Assembly: GCA_963736175.1 (NCBI GenBank)
Contig: CAVTNU010000023.1
Span: 58,907 to 122,906, forward strand
Direction of reading: 5' to 3'
Origin: Rhodoblastus sp963736175
GTDB lineage: Bacteria > Pseudomonadota > Alphaproteobacteria > Rhizobiales > Beijerinckiaceae
Length of the DNA: 64,000 nucleotides
The notes under the pieces are model-generated. The model was not told the DNA's origin. It did not search any database and saw only the letters and a program-made list of their open reading frames with translations. Both the position numbers and the translations under genes were made by a program. This document shows positions 27,892-37,105 of the stretch, piece by piece; position 1 is the stretch's first letter, and each line of letters starts with the position of its first letter.

Positions 27892-29763
27892 TCAGGGCGT
27901 CTCGCTAAAAAGCTCGGCGAGCTTTTCGGTCATCGCGCCGCCCAGTTCTTCGGCGTCGACGATAGTGAGGGCGCGCCGGTAATAGCGGGTGACGTCATGG
28001 CCGATGCCGATGGCGATCAATTCGACCGGCGAGCGGGTTTCGATCTCTTCGATGACGTAGCGCAGATGGCGTTCGAGATAATTGCCGGGATTGACGGAGA
28101 GCGTCGAATCGTCGACGGGCGCGCCGTCGGAAATCATCATCAATATGCGCCGTTGTTCGGCGCGCGCCCGCAGGCGTTTATGCGCCCAGTCGAGCGCCTC
28201 GCCGTCGATGTTTTCCTTCAGCAGGCCTTCGCGCATCATCAAGCCGAGATTTTTGCGCGAGCGGCGCCACGGCGCATCAGCCGATTTATAGATGATGTGG
28301 CGCAAGTCGTTGAGCCGGCCGGGATTGAGCGGTTTTCCCGCCGCCAGCCAGGCTTCGCGAGACTGGCCGCCCTTCCAGGCGCGGGTGGTGAAGCCGAGAA
28401 TTTCGACCTTGACGCCGCAGCGCTCCAGCGTACGGGCGAGAATGTCGGCGCAGGTCGCCGCGACCGTGATCGGCCGGCCGCGCATCGAACCGGAATTGTC
28501 GATGAGCAAAGTGACGACCGTGTCGCGGAAGTCGGCGTCCTTTTCACGCTTGAACGACAAGGGCAATTGCGGATCAACGATGACGCGCGACAGGCGGGCG
28601 GGATCGAGCATGCCCTCTTCGAGGTCGAATTCCCAGGCGCGGTTTTGTTGCGCCATGAGGCGTCTTTGCAGGCGATTGGCGAGACGCGCGACGACCGAGG
28701 ACAGGTTTTGCAATTGCTTGTCGAGATAGGCGCGCAGCCGCTCCAGCTCCTCGGGCTCGCACAGATCTTCGGCGCGAATGATTTCGTCGAATTTTTCGGT
28801 GAAAATCTTATAGTCGGGGCCGGCGGGCTGCGCGCCGAAATTGGGCGGCCGCCGCGCCTCGGACGCTTCCTCCGAATCGCCCGGATCGAGATCTTCGGGC
28901 CCCTCGCCGGCGGGGGCGTCGTCCGCCTCCATCTCGCCGTCCTGTAATTCGTCATCGGAATCCTCGACACGCTCCGTGCGGATCGAATCGGCCGAATCCT
29001 GGCTCTCGCCCTCGCCGCCCTCGTCCTGCTGCTCGGCGTTCGGCGCGGCGTCGTCGCCCTCGCGCTCGTCGTCTTCCTGATCGATCTGCCCTTCCTCGGC
29101 CATGTCGAGATCAGCCAGAACCTTGCGCATCACCTTGCCGAAGGCGCGCTGGTCCTCGACGGCGCCGGCGAGTTGGTCGAGATCGGCGCCGGCCTTGGCC
29201 TCGATCGTCTGGCGCCAGACGTCGGCGAGCGCGCGGCCGGCCGCCGGTGTGGCCGCCCCGGTCAGGCGTTCGCGCACGATCAGGGCCAGCGCCTCTTCCA
29301 AGGGCGCGTCCGACTTGTCGCGAACGTCGGCGAAATGGGCGCGCTCCAGCCTGTCTTCGAGCAGGCTCGTCAGATTTTGCGCAACGCCCGTCATGCGCCG
29401 CGCGCCGATCGATTCGACTCGCGCCTGCTCCACCGCCTCGAAAATCGCGCGCGCGTTTTCGCCCGACGGCGCGATGCGGCGGTGGATCTCGGCGTCATGG
29501 CACGCCAGCCGCAAAGCCAGCGAATCGGCCTGGCCGCGCAGGATGGCGGCGTCTCTCGGCCCAATCTTGCGCGGCGGCTCGGGCAGACGCGCCTTGGCGG
29601 CGACGCCCTCGTGCGCGCCGATCATCCCGGGCTTTTCTGGCGAAAAAACCACCTCAAGCTCGGGGTCCCCGGCCAAAGCGCGCATGCAGCCCGCCACCGC
29701 CCGTTTGAAGGGCTCCAGCGGAGCTTCCTTGGGCGCTCCCGGCTTGCGGTTGGAAAGGGTCAC
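27892..29763 (-). CDS. cobT: Aerobic cobaltochelatase subunit CobT
   Basis: CobT with CobS and CobN inserts cobalt into hydrogenobyrinic acid a,c-diamide in aerobic cobalamin synthesis. GTG 29763 is chosen because it places about 16 residues before EPFKRAVAGCMRALAGDPELEV, as in relatives; the frame is open to a TTG at 29805. The product is 623 residues. The middle (about 240-320) is a long acidic stretch rich in Glu, Asp and Gly. The C-terminal von Willebrand A domain carries the MIDAS motif DNSGSM after VVTLLI. It follows cobS on the - strand. cobN is not in this window. Confidence 0.93.
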   Translation of the reverse strand: MTLSNRKPGAPKEAPLEPFKRAVAGCMRALAGDPELEVVFSPEKPGMIGAHEGVAAKARLPEPPRKIGPRDAAILRGQADSLALRLACHDAEIHRRIAPSGENARAIFEAVEQARVESIGARRMTGVAQNLTSLLEDRLERAHFADVRDKSDAPLEEALALIVRERLTGAATPAAGRALADVWRQTIEAKAGADLDQLAGAVEDQRAFGKVMRKVLADLDMAEEGQIDQEDDEREGDDAAPNAEQQDEGGEGESQDSADSIRTERVEDSDDELQDGEMEADDAPAGEGPEDLDPGDSEEASEARRPPNFGAQPAGPDYKIFTEKFDEIIRAEDLCEPEELERLRAYLDKQLQNLSSVVARLANRLQRRLMAQQNRAWEFDLEEGMLDPARLSRVIVDPQLPLSFKREKDADFRDTVVTLLIDNSGSMRGRPITVAATCADILARTLERCGVKVEILGFTTRAWKGGQSREAWLAAGKPLNPGRLNDLRHIIYKSADAPWRRSRKNLGLMMREGLLKENIDGEALDWAHKRLRARAEQRRILMMISDGAPVDDSTLSVNPGNYLERHLRYVIEEIETRSPVELIAIGIGHDVTRYYRRALTIVDAEELGGAMTEKLAELFSETP

Positions 29764-29854
29764 GTGCGTCCCGATCGAAGGGAGAATCACTTCAGGCGCG
29801 CGCAAAGGCGCATATCAATTCCGGCAAGCCGGTCGGCTTGGCCGGAGCGAGGCG

Positions 29855-30850
29855 TCAGCTCAACACGACGTTGACCGCGCTTTCGGGCAGTTCCTTGCCG
29901 AAGGAGCGCTGATAGAATTCGGCCACCAGCGCGCGCTCCAACTCATCGCATTTATTAAGGAAGGTCAGGCGGAAGGCAAAGCCGATATCATGGAAGATTT
30001 CAGCATTCTCCGCCCAGGTGATGACCGTGCGCGGGCTCATCACGGTGGACAGATCGCCGGCCACGAAAGCGTTGCGGGTAAGGTCGGCGACGCGGACCAT
30101 CTTGTTGATGATGTCGCGGCCCTCCTTCGTACCCTTGAAATGCTTGACCTTGGCCTGAACGATGTCGACCTCGCTGTCATGCGGCAGATAGTTCAGGGTG
30201 GTGACGATAGACCAGCGGTCCATTTGACCTTGGTTGATCTGCTGCGTGCCGTGATAGAGGCCGGAGGTGTCGCCAAGCCCGACGGTATTGGCGGTGGCGA
30301 ACAGCCGGAAGGCCGGATGCGGGGCGATGACCCGATTCTGGTCGAGCAGCGTCAGGCGGCCGGACACTTCCAGCACGCGCTGGATGACGAACATCACGTC
30401 CGGGCGGCCGGCGTCATATTCGTCGAAACAGAGCGCGACGTTGTTTTGCAGCGCCCAGGGCAGAATGCCGTCGCGGAATTCGGTGACCTGTTTGCCGTCG
30501 CGCAGGACGATGGCGTCCTTGCCAACTAGATCGACGCGCGAGACGTGGCTGTCGAGATTGACGCGCACGCAGGGCCAATTCAGCCGCGCCGCCACCTGCT
30601 CGACATGGGTCGATTTGCCGGTGCCGTGATAGCCGGTGATCAGCACGCGCCGGTTGTAAGCGAAACCCGCAAGAATGGCCAATGTCGTAGTGCGGTCGAA
30701 CAGATAGTCGGGATCGAGCGCGGGCACATGTTCGTCGCTTTGCGAGAAGGCCGGCGCTTGCATGTCTGTATCGATGCCGAAAACTTCGCGGACGGAAATC
30801 GTTTTATCCGGCAAGCCGGGGCGATCCCCGGCGGCGCTTGAACTACGCAT
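29855..30850 (-). CDS. cobS: Aerobic cobaltochelatase subunit CobS
   Basis: AAA+ ATPase subunit that forms the ring with CobT in the cobalt chelatase. ATG 30850 has an excellent GGAGG seven bases upstream, and the 331-residue length matches the family; the frame open to 30958 is rejected. Walker A is GYHGTGKST, Walker B region LCFDEYDAGRPD, and the arginine/sensor region follows with RLFATANTVGLGDTSGLY. The N-terminus has the typical VREVFGIDTDMQAPAFS. cobT follows after 91 bp, giving a two-gene cobST unit. No cobalamin riboswitch was recognised upstream. Confidence 0.96.
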   Translation of the reverse strand: MRSSSAAGDRPGLPDKTISVREVFGIDTDMQAPAFSQSDEHVPALDPDYLFDRTTTLAILAGFAYNRRVLITGYHGTGKSTHVEQVAARLNWPCVRVNLDSHVSRVDLVGKDAIVLRDGKQVTEFRDGILPWALQNNVALCFDEYDAGRPDVMFVIQRVLEVSGRLTLLDQNRVIAPHPAFRLFATANTVGLGDTSGLYHGTQQINQGQMDRWSIVTTLNYLPHDSEVDIVQAKVKHFKGTKEGRDIINKMVRVADLTRNAFVAGDLSTVMSPRTVITWAENAEIFHDIGFAFRLTFLNKCDELERALVAEFYQRSFGKELPESAVNVVLS

Positions 30851-30994
30851 CAATCCTCCACACGCGCGCAACGCCGCAAAGCGCTTAGCGCACCAGCGGC
30901 GCGAGGCCGCGAACAATCGTCGTCCCGCAAGATAGCGCCGAGCGGCGCCCGCGAACAAGTGCGAAGAACCGCAGCGGTTTGAATATTGCGTCGA

Positions 30995-31582
30995 TCAAAC
31001 CAGTTTGGCGTCACGCAATATATTGTATGCATTGATGATTTCGCGCAATCGATCTTCGCTGGAGCGGTCGCCGCCATTGGCGTCCGGATGCAGGCGCTTC
31101 ACCAATTCCTTGTAGCGAGCCTTGATGACCGAAGATATGGAGTCTTCGTCCAGCCCCAGCGCCGTCAGCGCCTTGCGCGCCGCCACGCCGACGCGCGGCG
31201 TCGGCTTAGGCTGCGGCCCGTCCCGTCCCGATCCGAACATGTTGAAGGGATCGCGCGCCCGCGGACCGGGATCGCCGAAGGTCGCGCGATTAGCGCCCAT
31301 CGTCCACGTCGGGCGGTGGCCGGTGATCGCGTCCTTCTGGTAACGCGAGACGGCCTCGTCGCTCATGCCGTGAAAATAATTGTAGGTCGCGTTATATTCG
31401 CGCACATGTTCGAGACAGAAACTAAAATATTGACCTTCGCGCAACCGGCCCATCGGCGCGCGAAACTCGCCGGGCGCGGCGCAGCCGGGATGGTTGCAGC
31501 GCGCGCGCAAAACCGTCTCCTCGGCGCTTTTTTGCGCGCGCGCGGTCCGGATGCGGTCGAAGAGCGGCGAATTCAGATCCAT
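30995..31582 (-). CDS. J-domain protein with N-terminal zinc-ribbon-like motif
   Basis: A 195-residue protein from ATG 31582 (MDLNSPLFDRIRTARAQ). Its J domain is C-terminal (about 140-195), with the HPD tripeptide at 165-167 in ELVKRLHPDANGG, so it can stimulate a DnaK ATPase. The N-terminal part has C29-x4-C34 and C56-x2-H59, arranged like a small zinc site, followed by YNYFHGMSDEAV and a Pro/Gly linker. DnaJ itself has the J domain first, so this is a different, alphaproteobacterial class. It is divergent from bolA, with about 110 bp between the starts. Confidence 0.9.
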   Translation of the reverse strand: MDLNSPLFDRIRTARAQKSAEETVLRARCNHPGCAAPGEFRAPMGRLREGQYFSFCLEHVREYNATYNYFHGMSDEAVSRYQKDAITGHRPTWTMGANRATFGDPGPRARDPFNMFGSGRDGPQPKPTPRVGVAARKALTALGLDEDSISSVIKARYKELVKRLHPDANGGDRSSEDRLREIINAYNILRDAKLV

Positions 31583-31691
31583 TCGGGCACAATATGGTCG
31601 CGAGGGTTGTCCTAGCAAGGACGCAGAAATGATAAAATTTCCTTGACTTTGATTGTTGCCGGACAGTCGTGTCTTTCTTAAGGAGCCATCC

Positions 31692-31988
31692 ATGAGCGAA
31701 GCTGACGCATTTCCGATCCGCGACAAGATCCACCGCAAGCTGCATGAGGCGTTCGCGCCCGCCGAACTGGAAGTCATCGACGAATCGCACCGCCACGCCG
31801 GCCATGCCGGCCATGTCGGGGGCGCTCATCACAATGGACAGACCCATTTCAGGGTGCGCTTGCGCGCGGCGGCTTTCGCCGGCATGAGCCGGATCGATCG
31901 TCATCGCACCGTCAACGCCCTTTTGGCGGACGAATTTTCCGCCGGCGTTCACGCCCTGGCTCTCGACGTCAAGGCCCCAGGCGAATAA
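31692..31988 (+). CDS. BolA-family protein
   Basis: A 98-residue BolA-like protein from ATG 31692, preceded by AAGGAG. BolA proteins bind monothiol glutaredoxins and [2Fe-2S] clusters or act as DNA-binding morphology regulators. The class II KH-like fold is visible: IHRKLHEAFAPAELEVIDES, then NGQTHFRVRLRAAAFAGMSRIDRHRTVNALLADEF and HALALDVKAPGE. An unusual His/Gly insertion (RHAGHAGHVGGAHHNG, about 33-48) lies in the loop where a cluster-ligating histidine is expected and could bind metal. No glutaredoxin gene is adjacent. Confidence 0.92.
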   Translation: MSEADAFPIRDKIHRKLHEAFAPAELEVIDESHRHAGHAGHVGGAHHNGQTHFRVRLRAAAFAGMSRIDRHRTVNALLADEFSAGVHALALDVKAPGE

Positions 31989-32193
31989 GCGTCGCCGCCA
32001 ATTCCGCGCAGCCGAGCCAATTGTCGGGCGGGTTGCGCCGATGGGCGCGGACGCCAATATGCTTCAGCCGTCAACAAGACGCATTAGCCATGAAAATGCC
32101 GCAAGCGGGGGGGTAGAGCTAGCGCCTCGAGAATCGGATGGGCGCCGAGCCGGGCGTCCAGCGCTTTCAATTTGGCTTCAAAGTCTTTAGGAA

Positions 32194-33690
32194 ATGACCG
32201 TCGCCAACGACGGCCGGGCTGGGGCTATGACATCAAACCACTTGCAATTGCTGATCGGACCGCGACGAGGGCGCGAAATCTTCGTTGGCGCTTTCATCGG
32301 ACTTCTGGCGGCGGGCGGGACGATTTCGCAAGCCACGGCGTCGCCCTCGATCGTGATCGACGTGCCGAGCGGACGCGTTCTGGAGCAAGTCGAGGCGACA
32401 CGGCCGTGGTATCCGGCCTCCGTAACCAAGCTGATGACTGTTTATGTCGCGCTCGACGCTGTCCGGCGCGGTCGTTTGACGCTCAACACGCCGCTTCTGG
32501 TGACAAACCGCGCGGTGCGCATGGCGCCCTCGAAGATGGGCTTCAAGCCGGGCGTCGAGGTCACGCTCGACAATGCGCTGAAAATGCTGATGGTCAAATC
32601 GGCCAATGACATCGCCGTGACCATCGCCGAGGGCGTTTCAGGCTCGGTCGAGGCGTTCGCCGACGAAATGAATTCGGCGGCGCAGCGGCTTGGCATGGCG
32701 CAATCGCATTTCGTCAATCCGAACGGCTTGCCCGACAATCGTCAGGTCACGTCGGCGCGCGACATGGCCTTGCTTGGTCGCGCGCTCTATCTCGAATTTC
32801 CTGATGAGGCCGGTCTGTTCAACATCGGCGCATTCAAGCTCGGCGACATGGTCGTGCCGACCCATAACGGCATTTTGGGCCGCTATCCCGGCGCTGACGG
32901 CATGAAAACCGGCTTTACGTGTCCCGCCGGCTTCAATCTCGTCGCCAGCGCCACGCGCGGCGGGCGCAAATTGATCGCCGTGATTTTCGGCGCGCGCTCG
33001 GCGCGCGAGCGAACGGCTCGCGTCGCCGATCTGCTCGATCAGGGTTTCGCCTCAAGCAATTCCTACGGGTCGGCCGCCGAATTGCCTTCGGTCGGAGGGC
33101 AAGCGCCGAACGTTCGCGGCGAAGTCTGCGTCAGACGCTCCAAGAAGGCTTTGGCCGCGGCGGAAAATGAGGACATGAACGCGCCCATTCGTTCGGGCGA
33201 TCCGCGACGGAGCGAAGCCGGTCTGGCGCCGCTGTTCGGCGGCGCGCCAGCGGCGGGTCCCGGAAACGGCGCGGCCATCGCCGCCTTGCCGCGTCCGATG
33301 TTCGAACCCGTCGAGCTTTTCGTCGGTCGCGCGCCGGGCTATGTCGGCCCCGTCGCCGGCCCGCGTCCGGCGAACATGCCGATCAGCGCCACCGCCTATG
33401 CGCCGGCCAAACCGGCCGAGGCCGAAGTCGCTTCGCCCCTGGCCGCCGATCCCGCCGCATTGCCGATGCGCCGCGGCAAAGCCAGCGCTCATAAACACGC
33501 CAATGTCGCCCCGGTCCCCGGCGCCAAGGCGAGCGCAACGATCGCCGACGCGAAAAAGCCGACTCAGGCCGTCAAACCGGCCAAAGTGGCGAAATCGGCC
33601 AAATCCCGCAAACACGCGGCGGCTGCGCCAGCCCACAAGGCCAAGTCGGCGCGGCCTCCGGCCCATGCCGGCGGCAAATCCGTACAATGA
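32194..33690 (+). CDS. D-alanyl-D-alanine carboxypeptidase (PBP5/6-like, S11 family)
   Basis: Penicillin-binding carboxypeptidase that trims the terminal D-alanine of peptidoglycan stem peptides. In the 498-residue product the S11 motifs are S76-x2-K79 (SVTK), S136-A-N138 and K238-T-G240. A hydrophobic segment at 29-50 is the export signal. The catalytic domain ends near residue 285; the remaining 200 residues are Ala/Pro/Lys-rich and low complexity, suited to wall contact, with no transmembrane anchor seen. ATG 32227 is an alternative start. The stop overlaps the next ATG by four bases. Confidence 0.92.
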   Translation: MTVANDGRAGAMTSNHLQLLIGPRRGREIFVGAFIGLLAAGGTISQATASPSIVIDVPSGRVLEQVEATRPWYPASVTKLMTVYVALDAVRRGRLTLNTPLLVTNRAVRMAPSKMGFKPGVEVTLDNALKMLMVKSANDIAVTIAEGVSGSVEAFADEMNSAAQRLGMAQSHFVNPNGLPDNRQVTSARDMALLGRALYLEFPDEAGLFNIGAFKLGDMVVPTHNGILGRYPGADGMKTGFTCPAGFNLVASATRGGRKLIAVIFGARSARERTARVADLLDQGFASSNSYGSAAELPSVGGQAPNVRGEVCVRRSKKALAAAENEDMNAPIRSGDPRRSEAGLAPLFGGAPAAGPGNGAAIAALPRPMFEPVELFVGRAPGYVGPVAGPRPANMPISATAYAPAKPAEAEVASPLAADPAALPMRRGKASAHKHANVAPVPGAKASATIADAKKPTQAVKPAKVAKSAKSRKHAAAAPAHKAKSARPPAHAGGKSVQ

Positions 33691-34850
33691 CCGAAGCTTT
33701 GGCGTCTCGTCGGCCGCCGCCGCCCGTGCCGGTCTCGATCGTCACCGGATTTCTCGGCGCCGGCAAAACGAGCTTGCTCAACATGCTGTTGCGCGACCGC
33801 GCGCTGCAAGGCGCGGTCGTCCTCATCAATGAATTCGGCGAAATTGGCCTCGATCACTTGTTTATGGAAAAGATCGACGGCGATATGGTGATGATGGCCT
33901 CCGGCTGTCTTTGCTGCACCATCAGGGGCGATCTGGTCGACGCGCTGGAAGACCTTCTGCGGCGCCGCGACAACGGCCGCATCCGCGATTTTGACCGGGT
34001 CATCATAGAGACGACGGGCCTGGCCGATCCCGCGCCGGTTCTGCATACAATCATGAGCCACCCCTATCTGGCGCTACGCTTCCGTCTCGACGGGGTGATC
34101 GCCGTTATCGACGCGGTCAACGGCGCGGCGACGCTCGACAATCATGTCGAGGCGGTGAAGCAGGCCGCCGTCGCCGACAGACTGGTCGTCGCCAAGACTG
34201 ACCTTCTTTCGCAATCCGACCGCCTGAACGGCGCCCTCGTCGCGCGGCTGAAAAAACTCAATCCGACCGCGCGGCTTTTCGATCTGGCGGACCGACCGAT
34301 CACGGCGGCCGATCTGCTCGACGCCGGCTTGTACAATCCGGACGCCAAAGATCCGCAGGTGCGGCGCTGGCTCAACGCCGAAAGCCTGGACGGATCGGAC
34401 GGGGATGATCGCGGTCCTCATCACGATCATCACGGCCATCGCGGGCATGAGCACGACGTCAACCGGCACGACGGTTCGATTCGCGCCTACTGTCTAACCA
34501 GCGAGGATCGGCTGCCCGCCTCCGCCTGCGAATTGTTTCTCGAATTGCTGCGCAGCGCGCATGGGCCGCATCTCTTGCGTGTCAAGGGCGTTATCGCGCT
34601 GGCCGAAGATCCGGAGCGTCCGCTGGTCGTGCATGGCGTGCAGCATGTATTCCATCCGCCCGTGCGCCTGCCCGCCTGGCCGGACGAGGACCGGCGCACG
34701 CGCATGGTGTTCATATTGAAGGACATGGACCCGGTGTTCGTCGAGCGTCTTTACGCCGCTTTCGCCGGACGGCCGGCGCCGGACGCGCCGGACGCCAAGG
34801 CCCTGACCGAAAATCCGCTGCAAATCCGCCCGCGCGGCCTGTTGTCCTGA
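33687..34850 (+). CDS. COG0523 (CobW/ZNG1-type) GTPase, putative metallochaperone
   Basis: G3E-family P-loop GTPase of 387 residues. Walker A is GFLGAGKTS (21-29); the metal-binding CxCC motif is C74-L-C76-C77 in ASGCLCCT; E-TTGLADP is the switch region and VAKTDL the guanine-specificity motif. A histidine-rich segment (HHDHHGHRGHEHDVNRH, about 250-266) separates it from the CobW C-terminal domain. COG0523 proteins load zinc, cobalt or iron onto client enzymes. The 4-nt overlap with the carboxypeptidase gene is odd, since S11 carboxypeptidases are serine enzymes. Zinc is the most likely metal from the motifs, but the client is unknown. Confidence 0.93.
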   Translation: MTEALASRRPPPPVPVSIVTGFLGAGKTSLLNMLLRDRALQGAVVLINEFGEIGLDHLFMEKIDGDMVMMASGCLCCTIRGDLVDALEDLLRRRDNGRIRDFDRVIIETTGLADPAPVLHTIMSHPYLALRFRLDGVIAVIDAVNGAATLDNHVEAVKQAAVADRLVVAKTDLLSQSDRLNGALVARLKKLNPTARLFDLADRPITAADLLDAGLYNPDAKDPQVRRWLNAESLDGSDGDDRGPHHDHHGHRGHEHDVNRHDGSIRAYCLTSEDRLPASACELFLELLRSAHGPHLLRVKGVIALAEDPERPLVVHGVQHVFHPPVRLPAWPDEDRRTRMVFILKDMDPVFVERLYAAFAGRPAPDAPDAKALTENPLQIRPRGLLS

Positions 34851-34955
34851 CGTCGTTCGCGCTGGCGCGTTCTGATTCCTTTCGCCAAAACTTGTCGCCA
34901 AAACTTGGCCCGGACCTTGATCGTGTAAGGCGAAATCGCCGGATCAAGCGGGCGC

Positions 34956-34974
34956 CTGTTTCAAAACGAAACAG
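34956..34974. promoter_or_regulatory. Inverted repeat upstream of the acyltransferase gene
   Basis: CTGTTTC-AAAAC-GAAACAG is a perfect 7-bp inverted repeat 41 bp before the proposed start at 35015. A tandem CGCCAAAACTTG repeat lies just upstream. It may be an operator, or a hairpin ending the upstream GTPase transcript, though no T-run follows. Confidence 0.35.
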
Positions 34975-35014
34975 AATTCCCGCTATCGCCCGGCCAGCGA
35001 CACGGGACATTCGA

Positions 35015-36286
35015 ATGGCGGACCATTTCTGGACGGCGCGACCGGCCTCCCATTGGATGATGAGCTTTTCCAGCGCATCCGCCGGGACCGGGGCGCGCGC
35101 GCCGCAAGATGGCGAAGGAGCCTTTGCGCGGAAAAGCCGAGCGGCGTCCAGTTCGACATTCGTCGAGGTTCTCGGCGTCGCCGCCGCCCAGGTCCACCGT
35201 GAGGCTTGGCGGGCGCTGATCGATAACGCCGTCGAAAAGAATGTCTTTCTCGAACCGTCCTTCGCCGTGTCAGCAGCCCAGCATTTCGCCGAGGCTGATC
35301 GGCCCAGCTTCGTATTCGTCTGGCGGCGCGGCGCGAACACGCCGCGCGAGCGTTTGATCGCCGTTTGGCCGTTGACGCTGCCGCGCACCCTGTTCGGCGG
35401 CGTCGGACGCTTGTGGATGCATAAACAGGCCTGCCTCGGCGCGCCGCTGATCGACCGGGATTTCGCCGCCGAAGCGGTCGACGATTTCTTCGCCTTTACA
35501 GCGCGCGCTTTTCCGCATCTGCGCGCGCTCGCCATCCCGCAATTGCCCAGGGCGGGCGCGACGTTGGCGCTGTTGCGGACGCGGGCGAATTTGCGCGATC
35601 GGGCTTTTGTCATACTGGGGAGCATCGAGCGCGCGGCTTTGCCGAAAATGCCGCCGCTCACGCGCGCTTACGATTTGATTCCGGCGAAAAAGCGCAAGGA
35701 ATTGCGTCGGCAGTGGCGGCGTCTTGAGGATTTGGGGGCGCTCGATTTCGTTGAAACGCGCGAGGGCCCGGCGCTGCGCGAGGCGGCCGAACGCTTCTTG
35801 GCGCTCGAAATGAGCGGCTGGAAGGGCAAGCGCGGCACCGCCCTGTTGTGCGAGCCCTCGCTCGCGACGTTCCTGCGGGCCATGACGCGCATGATGGGGC
35901 GCGAAGGGAAATGCCGGATTTACACTCTGGAGCTGAACCAGCGCGCCATCGCCAGCGCCGTCGCGCTGACTTGCGGCGATCACGCCTATTTCTGGAAGAC
36001 CGCTTACGATGAGGCCTTCGCCGCCGCTTCGCCGGGCGTCCTGTTGACGATGGAGGTCACGCAAAGACTGCTCGACGATCCGCAAGTGGCGACGACCGAT
36101 TCTTGCGCGATCCCGAATCATCCGATGATCGATCGCGTCTGGCGCGACAAGATCGAACTGGCCGACGTTATGGTCGCTGTGGCCAGCGCCGACCCCGTCT
36201 TCAATCAGACCGTCTACCGCGAGAATGTCCGACGCCGCATACGCGGACAGGTCAAATCCGTGCTGGCGCGCCTGCGCCGGACTTGA
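35015..36286 (+). CDS. FemAB/BioF2-like GNAT acyltransferase domain protein
   Basis: A 423-residue cytosolic protein of the Acetyltransf_6 (BioF2/CelD-like) type. The start is set at ATG 35015 (MADHFWTARPAS); the frame is open to 34892 and ATG 35057 is also possible. The C-terminal GNAT/FemAB-like domain is recognisable: LIPAKKRKELRRQWRRLEDL, RFLALEMSGWKGKRGTAL, and YFWKTAYDEAFAAASPGVLL, the latter corresponding to the substrate-binding stretch. Relatives modify exopolysaccharide or cell wall precursors. The neighbouring carboxypeptidase gene makes an envelope role reasonable, but the acyl donor and acceptor are unknown. Confidence 0.8.
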   Translation: MADHFWTARPASHWMMSFSSASAGTGARAPQDGEGAFARKSRAASSSTFVEVLGVAAAQVHREAWRALIDNAVEKNVFLEPSFAVSAAQHFAEADRPSFVFVWRRGANTPRERLIAVWPLTLPRTLFGGVGRLWMHKQACLGAPLIDRDFAAEAVDDFFAFTARAFPHLRALAIPQLPRAGATLALLRTRANLRDRAFVILGSIERAALPKMPPLTRAYDLIPAKKRKELRRQWRRLEDLGALDFVETREGPALREAAERFLALEMSGWKGKRGTALLCEPSLATFLRAMTRMMGREGKCRIYTLELNQRAIASAVALTCGDHAYFWKTAYDEAFAAASPGVLLTMEVTQRLLDDPQVATTDSCAIPNHPMIDRVWRDKIELADVMVAVASADPVFNQTVYRENVRRRIRGQVKSVLARLRRT

Positions 36287-36344
36287 TCGCGCCGCTGGGG
36301 CCGGCGCAAGATGACAAGGCTCAGCAAGCGCGAGGACAGGCGCG

Positions 36345-36644
36345 ATGAACGAGGCGCGCGGTGGGCGCCAAAGACTGGATAAATGGCTGTGGTTCGCCCG
36401 CATCGTGAAAACGCGCGCGCTGGCGGCCGACACGATTGGAGCCGGCTATGTCCGCGTCGACGGCCGCAAGATCGGCCAACCGTCCTATCCTGTCGGCCCC
36501 GGCCATGTCCTGACCGTCGCCTTGCCTTCGCGCGTGCTGGTGCTGGAGATTCTGGGTTGCGCCGAGCGGCGCGGCCCGTTCGCCGAGGCGCGTCTTCTAT
36601 ACAGGCTGCACGGCGAAGAACAGGACAGCGAAGGATCGGATTGA
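36345..36644 (+). CDS. S4-domain RNA-binding protein, HslR-like
   Basis: A 99-residue single S4-domain protein resembling Hsp15 (HslR), which binds stalled 50S subunits carrying peptidyl-tRNA. The S4 core is RLDKWLWFARIVKTRALAAD and IGAGYVRVDGRKIGQPSYPVGPGHVLTV. The tail is acidic (HGEEQDSEGSD). It starts 58 bp after the acyltransferase stop and converges with rplS. Confidence 0.92.
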   Translation: MNEARGGRQRLDKWLWFARIVKTRALAADTIGAGYVRVDGRKIGQPSYPVGPGHVLTVALPSRVLVLEILGCAERRGPFAEARLLYRLHGEEQDSEGSD

Positions 36645-36712
36645 CCGGCGGCGAATCTCGTTTCGCACGACGGCCTTGTCGAAAAAGTCCGAAGACTTCC
36701 TGAGCGCGCGCC

Positions 36713-37105
36713 TCAGGCCTTGGCCTTGCCGGCCTTCGCCTTGGTGTCGGTGCGTTCGGCGATACGAGCCGATTTGCCGCGACGGTCGCGCAGATAATAA
36801 AGCTTGGCGCGGCGCACCTTGCCGCGGCGAACGACCTTGATCGAATCGATCAGCGGGCCAAAGATCGGAAATACGCGCTCGACGCCCTCGCCGTAGGAAA
36901 TCTTGCGGACGGTGAAGCTCTCGTTGAGACCGCCGCCGTTGCGGGCGATAACGACGCCTTCGTAGGCCTGAACGCGGGTGCGCTCGCCTTCCTTCACCTT
37001 GACGTTGACAATCACCGTATCGCCGGGGGCGAATTCCGGAATGGTCTTGTCGGCGGACAGGCGCGCGGCCTGCTCAGCTTCGAGCTGCTCAATGATATTG
37101 GCCAT
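36713..37105 (-). CDS. rplS: 50S ribosomal protein L19
   Basis: Large-subunit protein at the 30S-50S interface. The 130-residue product has the full L19 fold, with FAPGDTVIVNVKVKEGERTR, the signature EGVVIARNGGGLNESFTVRKISYGEGVERVFP and a Lys/Ala-rich tail typical of alphaproteobacteria. GGAG precedes the ATG. rplS usually follows trmD; here it instead follows hemY after 129 bp, and neither trmD nor rimM is in the window. Confidence 0.98.
   Translation of the reverse strand: MANIIEQLEAEQAARLSADKTIPEFAPGDTVIVNVKVKEGERTRVQAYEGVVIARNGGGLNESFTVRKISYGEGVERVFPIFGPLIDSIKVVRRGKVRRAKLYYLRDRRGKSARIAERTDTKAKAGKAKA

Noticed and set aside
30851..30994. Cobalamin riboswitch before cobST
   Set aside because: The upstream gap is about 140 bases and lacks a recognisable B12-box (GCCACTG).
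31583..31777. Longer start for the J-domain protein
   Set aside because: The extension overlaps bolA and its Shine-Dalgarno on the other strand and has no family similarity. ATG 31582 gives the natural N-terminus.
34880..34910. Tandem CGCCAAAACTTG repeat as part of an array
   Set aside because: Only two units occur with no further copies, so it is neither a CRISPR nor an iteron array.
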